Counted from the stretch's first letter, positions 8,891 through 17,852 are shown. The stretch is DNA of 64,000 nt from Microbacterium sulfonylureivorans (GCF_003999995.1 NZ_RJAD01000001.1:558001-622000); one strand, 5' to 3'. Notes: generated from the letters alone by a model not told the origin. Translations and numbers: made by a program.

Positions 8891-9676
8891 TCAGCGGGGC
8901 GAGCCTGCCGCGAGCCAGGCCTCATACTCCGCCCGAGTGTCGGGAGTGAGCGGGTAGTAGTCGCTCAGCCTCGCACCCTGGTCGAGCCGCGTGCGGCTGA
9001 AGACCTCCCAGTCCTGATGATCCTTCGTGGCCGCGCACAACTCCGACGCGAGCCCCTGAGGCACGATCACCGGGCCGTCGTCGTCGGCGACGACGAAGTC
9101 GCCCGGCAGGCAGAGCGCGCCGCCGACGGCGACAGGCACGTCGTACGCCCACGGAAAGAGTTCCGACTGCGAGGCGTAGTGCGGCGTCGTCCCGGTGCTC
9201 CAGACGGGAATCCCGAGCTCGCGGATCCGGCCGGCATCCCGGATCCGGCCGTCGACGACGATGCCGGCGCCGCCCTTGCGCTGGAAGTAGCGGGCGAGGA
9301 TGTCGCCGATGCATCCGGAGAACTGGCTGCCGTACGCCTGGATGACGAGGACGTCGCCGGGCTGCACCGTCTCCATCACCGCCCACAGGGCGGTGTTCCG
9401 CTCGACGTACTCCTGAGAGACGCCGGATGCGAGATCCTCCCGCTGGGGCATGAACTGGAGCGTCAGGGCGGAGCCGACGACCTTCTGGCCAGGCTGAAGC
9501 GACACCGGACCCTCGATGAACGACCGACGAATGCCGAGTTGGTGGAGCTTCGCGCAGGCCGTGGCCGAACCGATCTCCTGCATGGCCTCCATCTGATCCG
9601 CGTCCGGGCGCGACCAGGCCTCTCCACGGATGGGGAGTTGCACAGGCGGCTTCGTCGCGGTGGCGGTGTTGGTCAT
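8891..9676 (-). CDS. RraA-family protein, probable 2-keto acid aldolase
   Basis: 261 residues. The RraA / HMG aldolase core is clear: GxxxxDGxxRD appears as GAGIVVDGRIRDAGRI, with upstream PGDVLVIQ and downstream GDFVVADDDGPVIVP. Metal-dependent members cleave 4-hydroxy-2-keto acids to pyruvate plus an aldehyde or keto acid. Here it could cleave the 2-keto-3-deoxy acid of the pathway (inference). RNase E regulation, the other name of the family, is unlikely in this context. ATG 9676 is preceded by AAAGGAA at good spacing. The upstream unassigned gene ends 22 bp before it. Confidence 0.8.
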   Translation of the reverse strand: MTNTATATKPPVQLPIRGEAWSRPDADQMEAMQEIGSATACAKLHQLGIRRSFIEGPVSLQPGQKVVGSALTLQFMPQREDLASGVSQEYVERNTALWAVMETVQPGDVLVIQAYGSQFSGCIGDILARYFQRKGGAGIVVDGRIRDAGRIRELGIPVWSTGTTPHYASQSELFPWAYDVPVAVGGALCLPGDFVVADDDGPVIVPQGLASELCAATKDHQDWEVFSRTRLDQGARLSDYYPLTPDTRAEYEAWLAAGSPR

Positions 9677-9698
9677 GTTCAGTTCCTTTCGAGGGGGG

Positions 9699-11669
9699 TC
9701 AGCTCGCGCGGTCAGCAGTGTCGAACCGCTGATGGCGTGGGATGTACGCGCGCAGAGTCATCTGGCAGTCGAGGCGGATCGTGGTGAGCGGTGGCAGCTC
9801 CACGAGGAATCGACCCGCGTCCACCGCCAACGACGCAACCGCGTCGTCGACGTGATCGGAGAAGTACGACAGGGAGCTGCCAGGAAACTCGCTGGCCAGC
9901 ACCGTGTACACGACCGTGTCGAACCGGTCTTCACCGAATGCGCCGCCGCTGATCAGGACAGTGCGCTCTTCGGTCGGACTGAGGTTGACCAGCGTGATAC
10001 CGAGGCCATTGCCGTCGATCCGGTCCACCAGCGCCGAGACATGCGGCGGCAGGCCGGGGCGGCCCGCCTCAGCATCCGCGTAGCGGACTCGGGCGTACTG
10101 CAGACCACCGTTGTAGAGCGTCTGGGGGGCGCCGGTCGTGAGTTGAGTCAGCACCTCGGTGACGACGGGGTTGATCCGCTGCCACCAATGGATGTCGATC
10201 TGGTCGGGCGTCGAATCGTCTTCCGCCATGAGCGCCAGGCGTCGTGAGGCCTGGGCGATGGCCATCCGCAGCGCCAGCTCGGGGTAGTCCTCGTTCTCAC
10301 CGCGCAGATAGGCATACCACGGCGCCTCATGACCTGCTTCTTCCTTATCGCGGAACTCGTGCACGACCGACCAGTCGTATCCCGCCTCGCTCCGAAGCGT
10401 CTCGAGCCGGGCGTGGTCAGCGGCATCCATCGATGTCCACCAGAGCCACACCGGAAACGCGGTCTGCATCGGGTGATAGTCGAACCAGCCGTCGAGCGCG
10501 TGTCGATAGGGCACCAGCATCACCTGGTTCTGAGCGTCCTCACCCAGTCGAGCAGTCCACTCGCGAAACATGGTGCCGCGTTCTTCAGCGACGACGCCGC
10601 GTCGCTTCTCCTGCTGGATCTGCTGCAGAGGAATCCTGGCGAGCTCGAGGATCGAATCGTCTGCTCCGACCAAGCGCGCGTTCATGGCTGCGATGAGCGC
10701 TGCCGCACCGACGCTATAGACGCCGTGCGGCCAGACCCAGCCGTAGTGCCCGCCGTACCAGCGTCCGTCTTGCAGCTCGCCGACCTCGCCCGACGGGCCG
10801 ACGTTGTCCGGCATCCTCCCGCCCAGGTCTTCGGCCCGCTTCTTCCACGCGTCGGCGTACGCCGTGATCCACGAGCTGTAATCGGATTCGTTGTCGTAGA
10901 GCCAGGCGTTCGCCATCAAGCTGGTCGCACAGAGGTTTATGGCGGTGTCGCCCGCCCCTAGGCGGCGCTGCATCTCTTGACCCATGAGCGCAGCCTTCTG
11001 CGGATCCTCCAGATCCCGCCACTTCTCGATCCCGGGCAGCCCGACGACGGGCAGGCCGTACGGTTCCATGAACCAGAGATCTGTGCCGTAGGTGTTGAGG
11101 TCCTCCCCCAGTCCCGGCAACGGGCCGCGCGCACCGTTGTGCGGCGCGCGAATCATGCTGCGCTCGGCATCGAAGTTCCCGGTCGCTGCACCAGGCAGGT
11201 AGAGGTCGGCGAATCTCTTCGCTCGCGCGCGGAACGCCTCGTCTGACGGATCCGCCGCGCAGATCGCATAGAAGAAGAGCAGCGACTCGCCCTGGTGGAA
11301 CCAGTCGTATCCGTTCTCGTACTCGTCGGTGAGAAAGCCCATCCTCGTGAGCTGTGCGGTGACCCCGTTCCAATGCCGCTTGCACGCGTCGAGCAGGTCG
11401 GATTCGCCACCCAGCAAGTACAGGGCCGGCCAGTTGAAGAAGGCCTCGTAGAAGTCGTCCACGCCATCCCGGGTGACCAGTGTTCCCTCGTACCGGAGGC
11501 TTCCGTCGGGATCGCAATAGCGCTCCGAGAAGCGGCGCCAGGAGACGTCGAGCAGGTCGAAGAGGTGTCGCTCGAGAACCGCCCACGTCGGGGGCATTCC
11601 TGCGGGCGCAGTGGCGCGGATGACCGCGGGCGCGGGCGTGGGACCGGGCGACGGGTTCGCTGGCGTCAT
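9699..11669 (-). CDS. Unassigned 656-residue protein, possible alpha/alpha-toroid carbohydrate enzyme
   Basis: I do not recognise the family. There is no signal peptide or membrane segment, so it should be cytosolic. Residues about 20-520 are helix-rich and dense in Trp/Tyr motifs (FFNWPALYLLGG, NGYDWFHQGES, LNTYGTDLWFMEPYG, WYGGHYGWVWPHG, DIHWWQRINP), in the manner of (alpha/alpha)6 glycosidases and lyases. The last 130 residues look like a beta-sandwich (ITLVNLSPTEERTVLISGG, ELPPLTTIRL). It starts at ATG 11669, five bases after the permease stop, inside the importer operon and next to aldolase and lactonase genes. A glycosidase, epimerase or dehydratase acting on the imported sugar are all possible. 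Confidence 0.75.
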   Translation of the reverse strand: MTPANPSPGPTPAPAVIRATAPAGMPPTWAVLERHLFDLLDVSWRRFSERYCDPDGSLRYEGTLVTRDGVDDFYEAFFNWPALYLLGGESDLLDACKRHWNGVTAQLTRMGFLTDEYENGYDWFHQGESLLFFYAICAADPSDEAFRARAKRFADLYLPGAATGNFDAERSMIRAPHNGARGPLPGLGEDLNTYGTDLWFMEPYGLPVVGLPGIEKWRDLEDPQKAALMGQEMQRRLGAGDTAINLCATSLMANAWLYDNESDYSSWITAYADAWKKRAEDLGGRMPDNVGPSGEVGELQDGRWYGGHYGWVWPHGVYSVGAAALIAAMNARLVGADDSILELARIPLQQIQQEKRRGVVAEERGTMFREWTARLGEDAQNQVMLVPYRHALDGWFDYHPMQTAFPVWLWWTSMDAADHARLETLRSEAGYDWSVVHEFRDKEEAGHEAPWYAYLRGENEDYPELALRMAIAQASRRLALMAEDDSTPDQIDIHWWQRINPVVTEVLTQLTTGAPQTLYNGGLQYARVRYADAEAGRPGLPPHVSALVDRIDGNGLGITLVNLSPTEERTVLISGGAFGEDRFDTVVYTVLASEFPGSSLSYFSDHVDDAVASLAVDAGRFLVELPPLTTIRLDCQMTLRAYIPRHQRFDTADRAS

Positions 11670-11674
11670 ACGAC

Positions 11675-12676
11675 TCAGCCTTTCGTGGCGCCGGCGACGA
11701 GCCCGCCGACGATCTTGCGCTGCATGAAGATGAAGAAGATGAACGCAGGGGCGATCGCCAGCAGCAGCGTCGGGAAGACGAGGGTGTAGTCGGTGGTGTA
11801 TCGCCCCACCGCCGCGTAGACGCCCGTTGTGACCGTGTAGATGCCCGAACTGGTTCCGAGTACGACCTGCGGATTCACGAAGTCGTTCCATACCGCGATC
11901 GAGTTGAGCACCACGATCGTCGCGACGGCCGGCTTCATGATGGGGAAGATGCACGACCAGAACGCGCGGATCTTGCCCGCACCATCCAGGGCGGCAGCCT
12001 CGTCGATGTCGCGGGGGACGGTACGCAGGTATGCGACGAACAGGAAGATCGTGATGGGCAGCGTCAATGCTGTCTCGAACAGAACGAACCCCGGGATCGT
12101 TCCGATGAGGCCGAGCACCCGGAGCACGAACACGACAGGGATGAGAGTGACCTGGCCGGGGATGAACATGCCCGAGACGAACACCAGCAGAAGCACCAGA
12201 TGCCATTTGCTGCGACCGCGCGCGATGACGTAAGAGGCCGGTGCCGCCAGCAGGATGCAGAAGACGTTGACGAGCACCACGAACAGCAGGGTGATTCCGT
12301 ACGCACGGACGACATTGAACTTTTCGCTCGTGAGGGCTTTCGCCAGATGCTCGAGAGTGAAGGTGTCCGGGGAGATGAGCAGCGGCGTGAGCAGGATGTC
12401 CGCCTGAGACTTGAACGCGCTGATCACCAGGACGTACATCGGCACCAGCATGACGACGGCGACGACGACGAGCACCGCCCACTTCGTGATGCGACCGACG
12501 GACGACGACGCGGTCGGCCTCCGGCGCCGACGACGCGGAGAGCGCGGCGCCTCGACGGCGTTCGCGATGGCTGACGCGGATGCAGGGGTGACGACGGCGT
12601 CGGTCGCCGCTGGCACGGTCATGGCTTCGGCGACTGCGGTCGTCTGCGACTCGGTGGACTTGGTCCGCATGTTCAT
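11675..12676 (-). CDS. ABC sugar importer permease (MalG/UgpE type)
   Basis: 333 residues with six predicted helices after a basic, Ala-rich N-terminal tail. The EAA loop contacting the ATPase is EAAALDGAGKIRAFW. The start ATG at 12676 overlaps the TGA of the preceding permease (ATGA), which indicates translational coupling. Belongs with the permease at 12673-13575 and the lipoprotein at 13664-14932. No ATPase gene is present, so a shared MsiK-like ATPase elsewhere is expected, as is common for actinobacterial CUT1 importers. Confidence 0.9.
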   Translation of the reverse strand: MNMRTKSTESQTTAVAEAMTVPAATDAVVTPASASAIANAVEAPRSPRRRRRRPTASSSVGRITKWAVLVVVAVVMLVPMYVLVISAFKSQADILLTPLLISPDTFTLEHLAKALTSEKFNVVRAYGITLLFVVLVNVFCILLAAPASYVIARGRSKWHLVLLLVFVSGMFIPGQVTLIPVVFVLRVLGLIGTIPGFVLFETALTLPITIFLFVAYLRTVPRDIDEAAALDGAGKIRAFWSCIFPIMKPAVATIVVLNSIAVWNDFVNPQVVLGTSSGIYTVTTGVYAAVGRYTTDYTLVFPTLLLAIAPAFIFFIFMQRKIVGGLVAGATKG

Positions 12677-13575
12677 TCCGACACCTTCTTCTCGGCCCCG
12701 CGACGGGCGAGCGTCACGGTCAGGGCGATGACGGCGGTGACGATCAGGAGGATGACCGACTGGGCCGACCCGAATCCGAGCTTCGCGTTCGCGAAAGACT
12801 CCTTCAGAATCTGGTAGACGATGGTCTGCGTCGAGCCGGCCGGGCCACCATCGGTCAGCGCGAGGACGATGTCGTAGACCTTGAGCAGACCGACGATGGT
12901 AAGAACCAGGTTCACGGTCACCACCGGTGCGAGCAGCGGCAGGGTGATGTGGCGGAACTGCATCCACTTGCGGGCGCCGTCCATCATCGCTGCCTCGTAG
13001 TACTCCGCGGGAATGGACTTCAGACCCGCGATGTACAGGATCATGTTGAAGCCGAACGCCGCCCAGACCACGGTGAAGATCACCGTCGCCTTGGCCAGCT
13101 CGGGGTCCGAGAGGAACGGGATCGGCGCGAGACCCAGCTGGACGAGGACGTTGTTGACAACGCCCTGCGGCGCGAGAAGCGCCGACCAGAGGAACCCGAT
13201 GATCAGCGCACTGATGATGTAGGGGTAGAAGAACACGGTCCGCGCGACAGTGTTGAGAGGCCCCGATCCGCTGATGAGGGTGGCGAGCGCCAAGCCGACC
13301 GCGTTGCAGAGCAGCGTTCCGATCAGTGCGACGACGAAGGTGTAGGTCGATGCGTTGAACACGCGGGGGTTCTTGAACGCATTGAGATAGTTCTCGAAGC
13401 CGACGAATTCGAACCTCAGGCTGAACCCGTTCCAGTTGGTGAGGCTGAGCACGAACGCGAGCACCATCGGAACCATGAACATGGCCAGAAAGACGATGAC
13501 CGCGGGCGAGGCCATGACCAGCCCGGGGAGGCGTCGCCTCCACACGACCACGGCACGAGACGGGGTAGACATCAT
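12673..13575 (-). CDS. ABC sugar importer permease (MalF/UgpA type)
   Basis: 300 residues, six helices, EAA motif EAAMMDGARKWMQF. ATG codons at 13575 and 13572 follow GAAGGG; spacing favours the second. It lies downstream of the binding-protein gene but is separated from it by a strong hairpin at 13604-13637. Forms the membrane channel with the next permease. Confidence 0.92.
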   Translation of the reverse strand: MMSTPSRAVVVWRRRLPGLVMASPAVIVFLAMFMVPMVLAFVLSLTNWNGFSLRFEFVGFENYLNAFKNPRVFNASTYTFVVALIGTLLCNAVGLALATLISGSGPLNTVARTVFFYPYIISALIIGFLWSALLAPQGVVNNVLVQLGLAPIPFLSDPELAKATVIFTVVWAAFGFNMILYIAGLKSIPAEYYEAAMMDGARKWMQFRHITLPLLAPVVTVNLVLTIVGLLKVYDIVLALTDGGPAGSTQTIVYQILKESFANAKLGFGSAQSVILLIVTAVIALTVTLARRGAEKKVSE

Positions 13576-13603
13576 TGGCCCTTCGTCGAAAACAATCTAG
13601 GGT

Positions 13604-13637
13604 GCTCCCGGGGCGACCGTATAGTCGCCCCGGGAGC
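13604..13637 (-). terminator. Intercistronic hairpin between binding-protein and permease genes
   Basis: Perfect 14-bp inverted repeat (13604-13617 with 13624-13637), 6-nt loop CGTATA, 26 bp after the binding-protein stop. Likely attenuates read-through or protects the 3' end, so that the binding protein exceeds the permeases. Confidence 0.7.
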
Positions 13638-13663
13638 GCTGGCGGCGCGAGGGCCGCCGGGTG

Positions 13664-14932
13664 TCAGCGGTTGCTGGCGAACCAGGCGTCCATGGCAGCG
13701 AGAAACTGGTCGGCATTGGCCTGACCCGTCATGAGTGCCTGGACCTGGGTGTTCATCTCGGCGGTGAAGCCGGCGGGCACCGTGTCGTCTCCGGCGCCCT
13801 CGCCGGGAGAGACGAACGCATCGACGGGCGTCTCCTCGACGAGCTTCACAATGTCCTTGCTGAGCTGGTCCATCTCGTAGTCGTCGTAGCCTGCGCGGAA
13901 GATGCCGTCGCCGGCAAGCTGCGCCGTGATCGCGTCCTCGTCGGTGGTCATGAACTCGACGAGCTTGATCGCAGCATCCTGGTGCTCGGATGCCTTCATG
14001 ACGAGGTAGGTGTTCGCGAGTGCGGCGGCCACGCGCGGGGTGTCGCCCTCCTTCTCGACCGGCGTGGAGAAGACGCCGATCTCGGGCTTCTCGGCGGCCT
14101 GCATCTCGGCGGCGGCGAACCAGCTGCCCATCGGGTAGATGGCGACCTTGCCCGCGAGGAAGTTGGCCTCGGCGTCGGCGTACTTCACACCGACCGAGTC
14201 GGCGGGGATGTAGCCCTTCTCGAGCCAGCTCACGTAGCGCTCCGTCGGCTCCTTGAACGTCTCGCTGAAGGTGAGATCGCCAGAGGTCATCTCGGCGCGC
14301 CAGTCCGGGTACTCCGCCAGGACGTTGGGGAGACTCTGGTACTGGTACAGGATGTTCGAGAACCACTCGCCACCGGTCTGCAGCGGGATCCACCCGGCGT
14401 CCTTGAGCTTCGCAAGCGCGTCCTCGAGGTCATCCATGGTCTCGGGGACCTCGGTGATGCCCGCTTCTTCGAACGCGGCCTTGTTGTAGAAGAACGTCGA
14501 CTGGAAGTTCGCACCGACGCCGGACGTGTAGATCTTGCCGTCGACCTTGTTCTGCTCGGCGAGGGGCCCGTTCTGAGCCCACTCGTACTCGGAGAGGTCG
14601 ACAAGCTCGGGCGCGAGCTCGGCGGTCGGAGCCAACCACTCGACGACGTCGGGCACATCGCCCGAAGCGAGAAGCTGCGTCAGCGTGGCCGAGAGACCGT
14701 CGGCTCCGGGAGCCACGATCTTGACGTCGACGTTGTTGGCCTCTTCGAACGGGGCGACGACCTCGTTCCAGAATTCCTCCGTCTGGGTGAGCGAGATGTT
14801 GGCGAGCATGCTGATCTCGACCTCCTCGCCTGACGCTGGTTCGTTAGTGCTGTCCGCACCGGCGCAGCCGGCGAGGGTGAGAGCAGCCGCTGTAAAGGCT
14901 GCCGTGGTCATGATGAAGCGGCGAGTGATCAA
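13664..14932 (-). CDS. ABC sugar-binding lipoprotein (family 1)
   Basis: 422 residues with a lipoprotein signal (hydrophobic run ending LAGC, lipidated Cys22). The rest is a family 1 extracellular solute-binding fold (FEEANNVDVKIV, FFYNKAAFEEAGI, NFLAGKVAIYPMGSWF). A TTG start at 14932 is chosen because GGAGG lies seven bases upstream; the next ATG is 21 bases further in. It heads the operon running to 7982. The promoter at 14977-15005 carries operator-like words in its spacer, so transcription should respond to the GntR system. Ligand unknown, probably a deoxy-sugar or oligosaccharide released by the beta-helix proteins. Confidence 0.92.
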   Translation of the reverse strand: MITRRFIMTTAAFTAAALTLAGCAGADSTNEPASGEEVEISMLANISLTQTEEFWNEVVAPFEEANNVDVKIVAPGADGLSATLTQLLASGDVPDVVEWLAPTAELAPELVDLSEYEWAQNGPLAEQNKVDGKIYTSGVGANFQSTFFYNKAAFEEAGITEVPETMDDLEDALAKLKDAGWIPLQTGGEWFSNILYQYQSLPNVLAEYPDWRAEMTSGDLTFSETFKEPTERYVSWLEKGYIPADSVGVKYADAEANFLAGKVAIYPMGSWFAAAEMQAAEKPEIGVFSTPVEKEGDTPRVAAALANTYLVMKASEHQDAAIKLVEFMTTDEDAITAQLAGDGIFRAGYDDYEMDQLSKDIVKLVEETPVDAFVSPGEGAGDDTVPAGFTAEMNTQVQALMTGQANADQFLAAMDAWFASNR

Positions 14933-14976
14933 CTTTGAACCTCCGTGAGTATCGGGTCCCGCTGCGGGTGGATGCC

Positions 14977-15005
14977 AAGATACGCTAATCGGTAATCGAT
15001 AACAA
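14977..15005 (-). promoter_or_regulatory. Promoter with GntR-type operator, importer operon
   Basis: -35 TTGTTA (15000-15005), exactly 17 bp, -10 TATCTT (14977-14982) on the minus strand. The spacer contains CGATTACCGATTAGCG, two copies of the CGATT half-site word. A repressor there would occlude the promoter. Confidence 0.7.
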
Positions 15006-15115
15006 CCCCACTCTTCGACGAGTATTGCCAGTATCCGGCGGAGGTAAGACGATTTACCGTCGCAGAGCGTATCGCTGCGAAACTGTAAGAAGCCCGAGAG
15101 AGAGAATCAGAATCA

Positions 15116-15148
15116 ATCGATTGGCGATACTCGCTAATCCTGTATCCT
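15116..15148 (+). promoter_or_regulatory. Promoter with palindromic operator, SDR gene
   Basis: Near-perfect palindrome GATTGGCGA-N3-TCGCTAATC (15119-15139) lies between -35 TTGGCG (15121-15126) and -10 TATCCT (15143-15148), spacing 16. Its left part is the 13-mer shared with both beta-helix promoters (15116-15128). This is the most complete copy of the regulon operator and lies back to back with the importer promoter. Confidence 0.7.
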
Positions 15149-15193
15149 ATGGGAAATGTGCGGACGTTCGTCCGCGCGAGAAGGGATGCTCCG

Positions 15194-15943
15194 ATGACCG
15201 AGGGTATGAATGGCCTGATTGCCGTGGTGACCGGCGCCGGCTCCGGCATCGGCCTCGCGACGGCACGACGACTCGCGTTCGAGGGAGTGCGCGTGATCGG
15301 TCTGGATCTCGTGCCTGGGGGCCTGGAGCCGTTCGCCACGTGGATCCACTGCGACGTCGGATCGGCGGAGGAGGTCGCGCAGACCTTCGGCGATGTCTCC
15401 GAGCATGTCGATCGGATCGACATCCTGGTCAACAACGCCGGCATCGGCGCGGTCGGCGACGTCGAGACCGCGATCGAGGATGATTGGGCGCGCGTCTTCA
15501 ATGTGAACGTCATGGGCATCGCCCGGGTCACGCGCGCCGCGCTCCCCCTGCTTCGGAAGAGCGGGCACGCCTCGATCGTCAATATCTGCTCGATCGCCGC
15601 GACGGTCGGCCTGCCCGACCGCGCTGTCTACAGCGCGAGCAAGGGCGCCGTTCAGTCGATGACCATGGCGATGGCGGCAGACCATGCCCGCGAAGGCATC
15701 CGTGTCAACTGCGTCAACCCGGGCACCGCCGATACCCCCTGGGTGAACCGCCTCCTCGACCAGGCCGCCGACCCGGCTGCCGAGAGGGCGCGACTCTCCG
15801 CCCGACAGCCCATCGGCCGGTTGATCACCGCCGACGAAGTGGCCTCTGCCGTCGCCTACCTCGCGAGCCCCGACCAGGCGTCCACGACCGGCATCGCGCT
15901 CGCCGTCGACGGTGGCATGAACGGCCTCCGCCTTCCCGCATGA
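15194..15943 (+). CDS. SDR dehydrogenase, probable 2-keto-3-deoxy-L-fuconate dehydrogenase or sugar 1-dehydrogenase
   Basis: 249 residues, classical SDR: TGAGSGIG cofactor loop, NNAG, catalytic Ser/Tyr/Lys with YSASK near residue 150, and C-terminal VDGG. The stretch GLPDRAVYSASKGAV with ARQPIGRL resembles 2-keto-3-deoxy-L-fuconate dehydrogenases of the non-phosphorylative L-fucose pathway; L-rhamnose 1-dehydrogenase is the main alternative. ATG 15194 is chosen over an upstream in-frame ATG (15149) because GAGAAGGG precedes it and the predicted transcript starts near 15155. Confidence 0.82.
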   Translation: MTEGMNGLIAVVTGAGSGIGLATARRLAFEGVRVIGLDLVPGGLEPFATWIHCDVGSAEEVAQTFGDVSEHVDRIDILVNNAGIGAVGDVETAIEDDWARVFNVNVMGIARVTRAALPLLRKSGHASIVNICSIAATVGLPDRAVYSASKGAVQSMTMAMAADHAREGIRVNCVNPGTADTPWVNRLLDQAADPAAERARLSARQPIGRLITADEVASAVAYLASPDQASTTGIALAVDGGMNGLRLPA

Positions 15944-16051
15944 GAGCGATCGCTTCGCACTCCCGTCGGGACGCGCGAATACGTCACGAAGAGCGCCAGA
16001 AGCACGAGGGTTGCGACCCGCGTGGGCGCCGAGCCTAGGACCGATGCGACT

Positions 16052-16813
16052 ATGCCCACCTACGCGGCACCCCCCGGCTCGGTCCGTCGACCGTTCCGGT
16101 CCGTCCTGTCGGATGAGACCCACGAAGCCATCCGATCGATGCTGCTCCATCACTCGATCCAGCCCAGCGAGCACATCAACATCGACGCGCTCGCCCTGCA
16201 GCTCGACGTCTCCCCGACCCCCGTGCGCGAAGCTCTCGCCCGCCTCGAGTCCGAGGGCCTCGTGGTCAAGCAGGCCCTTCGCGGGTACAGTGCGATCGAG
16301 CTGCTTACCGTCGAGCAGAGCGACGATCTCTTTCAGATCCGCGCTCTGATAGAGCCGTGGTGCGCCGCTCAAGCCGCGACACATCACACCGATGCGGCCG
16401 CGAGAGATCTCGCCGCCGAGATCGAGGCCGGTCGTCGGTCGAGCGATCCGGAGTCGGCCGGGTATGCGGCCATGTCGGAGCACGACGAGCGCTTCCACAA
16501 GCTCATCGCGCGCATGTCGGGCAATGAATTCGTCGAGGATGCCTTCAACCGCACCCACTGCCACTTCCACCTCTTCCGCCTGTACCAGGCGGGTCAGGCA
16601 GAGGTGCGCGACTCCCCCGACTCCGAGTTCGTCGACACGCTGTTCAGCGCGTACTACGAGCCCGGCTCCGGGTCCCTCGCCGTTCGGGAGCACGCCGCGA
16701 TCGCCGACGCGATCCTGTCCGGCCAGGCCAACGCGGCCTCGGCGCTGATGCTCACCCACATCCAGTCGTCGCGGAGGCGCTTCTCACCGACGCGGAACTC
16801 CATCGCCGACTAG
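16052..16813 (+). CDS. GntR-family regulator 3 (FCD domain)
   Basis: 253 residues. Winged helix at about 20-85 (SPTPVREALARLESEGLV), then an FCD domain (SEHDERFHKLIARMSGNEF, HAAIADAILSGQANAASALM). More distant from regulators 1 and 2 than those are from each other. Lies about 108 bp after the SDR on the same strand and probably shares its transcript. ATG 16052 has AGGA upstream at long spacing. Its stop overlaps the stop of the convergent aldo/keto reductase in CTAG. Confidence 0.88.
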   Translation: MPTYAAPPGSVRRPFRSVLSDETHEAIRSMLLHHSIQPSEHINIDALALQLDVSPTPVREALARLESEGLVVKQALRGYSAIELLTVEQSDDLFQIRALIEPWCAAQAATHHTDAAARDLAAEIEAGRRSSDPESAGYAAMSEHDERFHKLIARMSGNEFVEDAFNRTHCHFHLFRLYQAGQAEVRDSPDSEFVDTLFSAYYEPGSGSLAVREHAAIADAILSGQANAASALMLTHIQSSRRRFSPTRNSIAD

Positions 16814-17844
16814 GTCTGCTGCGGCACAGGTGCAGAAGGGTCCAGATACCCCTCATTCTTCAACGCGGCCCAGAGCTCGCCCGGGATCGCCTGGTGGAAC
16901 AGTGACTCATTGCGCTCGACCTGCGCGCGCGAACGGGCGCCGAGGCAGACGGTGGCGATCGCCGGATGCCCCAGCACGAACTGCGCAGCCGCGACCGGCA
17001 GCGTCACCCCATGGGCCTCGCAGACGTCCGCGATGGCGTTCACGCGTGAAACGATCTCGGGGGGCGCCGGCTGGTAGCGGTAGTTCGACGCGGCGGTGGC
17101 CCGTTCGGAGGCGAGGATGCCCGAGTTGAACACGCCCGCCGCGATGACCGAGACACCGCGCTCGAGCGCGACGGGGAGCAGATCGTCTAGCGCCGGCTGC
17201 TCGAGCAGCGAATAACAGCCGGCGACCATGACGACGTCGAGGTCGGTGTTGCGGATGAAGTCGGCGAGCATCTCGGACTGGTTCATCCCGGCCCCGTACG
17301 ACCGGATGACCCCGGCGGCACGGAGCTCTTCGAGCGCGGGGAAGGCTCCGTCCATCGCCTCCCGGTAGTGGTCGTCGGGATCGTGCACCAGCACGATGTC
17401 GATCCGGTCGAGCCCGGACCGGCCGAGCGAGTCCTCGATCGATCGGAGCACGCCGTCGCGCGAGTAGTCCAGGACGCGGATGCGGTCCTTCGGCACGTCG
17501 ACACCCTGGTCGTCGTCCTCGCCCGGGTCTTCGCCGGTGCCGACGATCAGGCGGCCGACCTTCGTCGAGATGACAAACTCGTCGCGCGGCCGCGCGGCGA
17601 GCGCCGCGCCGAGCCGCTCCTCGGCGAGTCCGAGGCCGTAGTGCGGCGCCGTGTCGAAATAGCGGACGCCCACCTCCCAGGCGGCGTCCACCGCCCCCGC
17701 CGCTTCGGCGGGAGTCACCGTGCGGTAGAGATTGCCCAGTCCTGCAGTTCCGAACGAGTGCGGCCCCACGACCAGGCCTGCCCTGCCCAGAGGGCGTGGT
17801 CCGGCACCCCCACCGCTCTTCTCCATCGCGGGGGTCTCGTGCAT
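16810..17844 (-). CDS. Aldo/keto reductase, probable L-fucose (D-threo-aldose) 1-dehydrogenase
   Basis: About 344 residues, AKR TIM barrel. Catalytic tetrad positions are visible: FDTAPHYG (Asp, Tyr), VISTKVGR (Lys), IVLVHDPD (His). The long insert after VISTKVGR and the VLDYSRDGVLRSIEDSLGRSGLDRID segment match D-threo-aldose / L-fucose dehydrogenases, which oxidise L-fucose to the 1,5-lactone. This would feed the lactonase at 7982-8872. The start is uncertain: ATG 17844, ATG 17826, or GTG 17856, the last overlapping the stop of an upstream remnant as GTGA. Confidence 0.85.
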   Translation of the reverse strand: MHETPAMEKSGGGAGPRPLGRAGLVVGPHSFGTAGLGNLYRTVTPAEAAGAVDAAWEVGVRYFDTAPHYGLGLAEERLGAALAARPRDEFVISTKVGRLIVGTGEDPGEDDDQGVDVPKDRIRVLDYSRDGVLRSIEDSLGRSGLDRIDIVLVHDPDDHYREAMDGAFPALEELRAAGVIRSYGAGMNQSEMLADFIRNTDLDVVMVAGCYSLLEQPALDDLLPVALERGVSVIAAGVFNSGILASERATAASNYRYQPAPPEIVSRVNAIADVCEAHGVTLPVAAAQFVLGHPAIATVCLGARSRAQVERNESLFHQAIPGELWAALKNEGYLDPSAPVPQQT

Positions 17845-17852
17845 GTCGCCGG

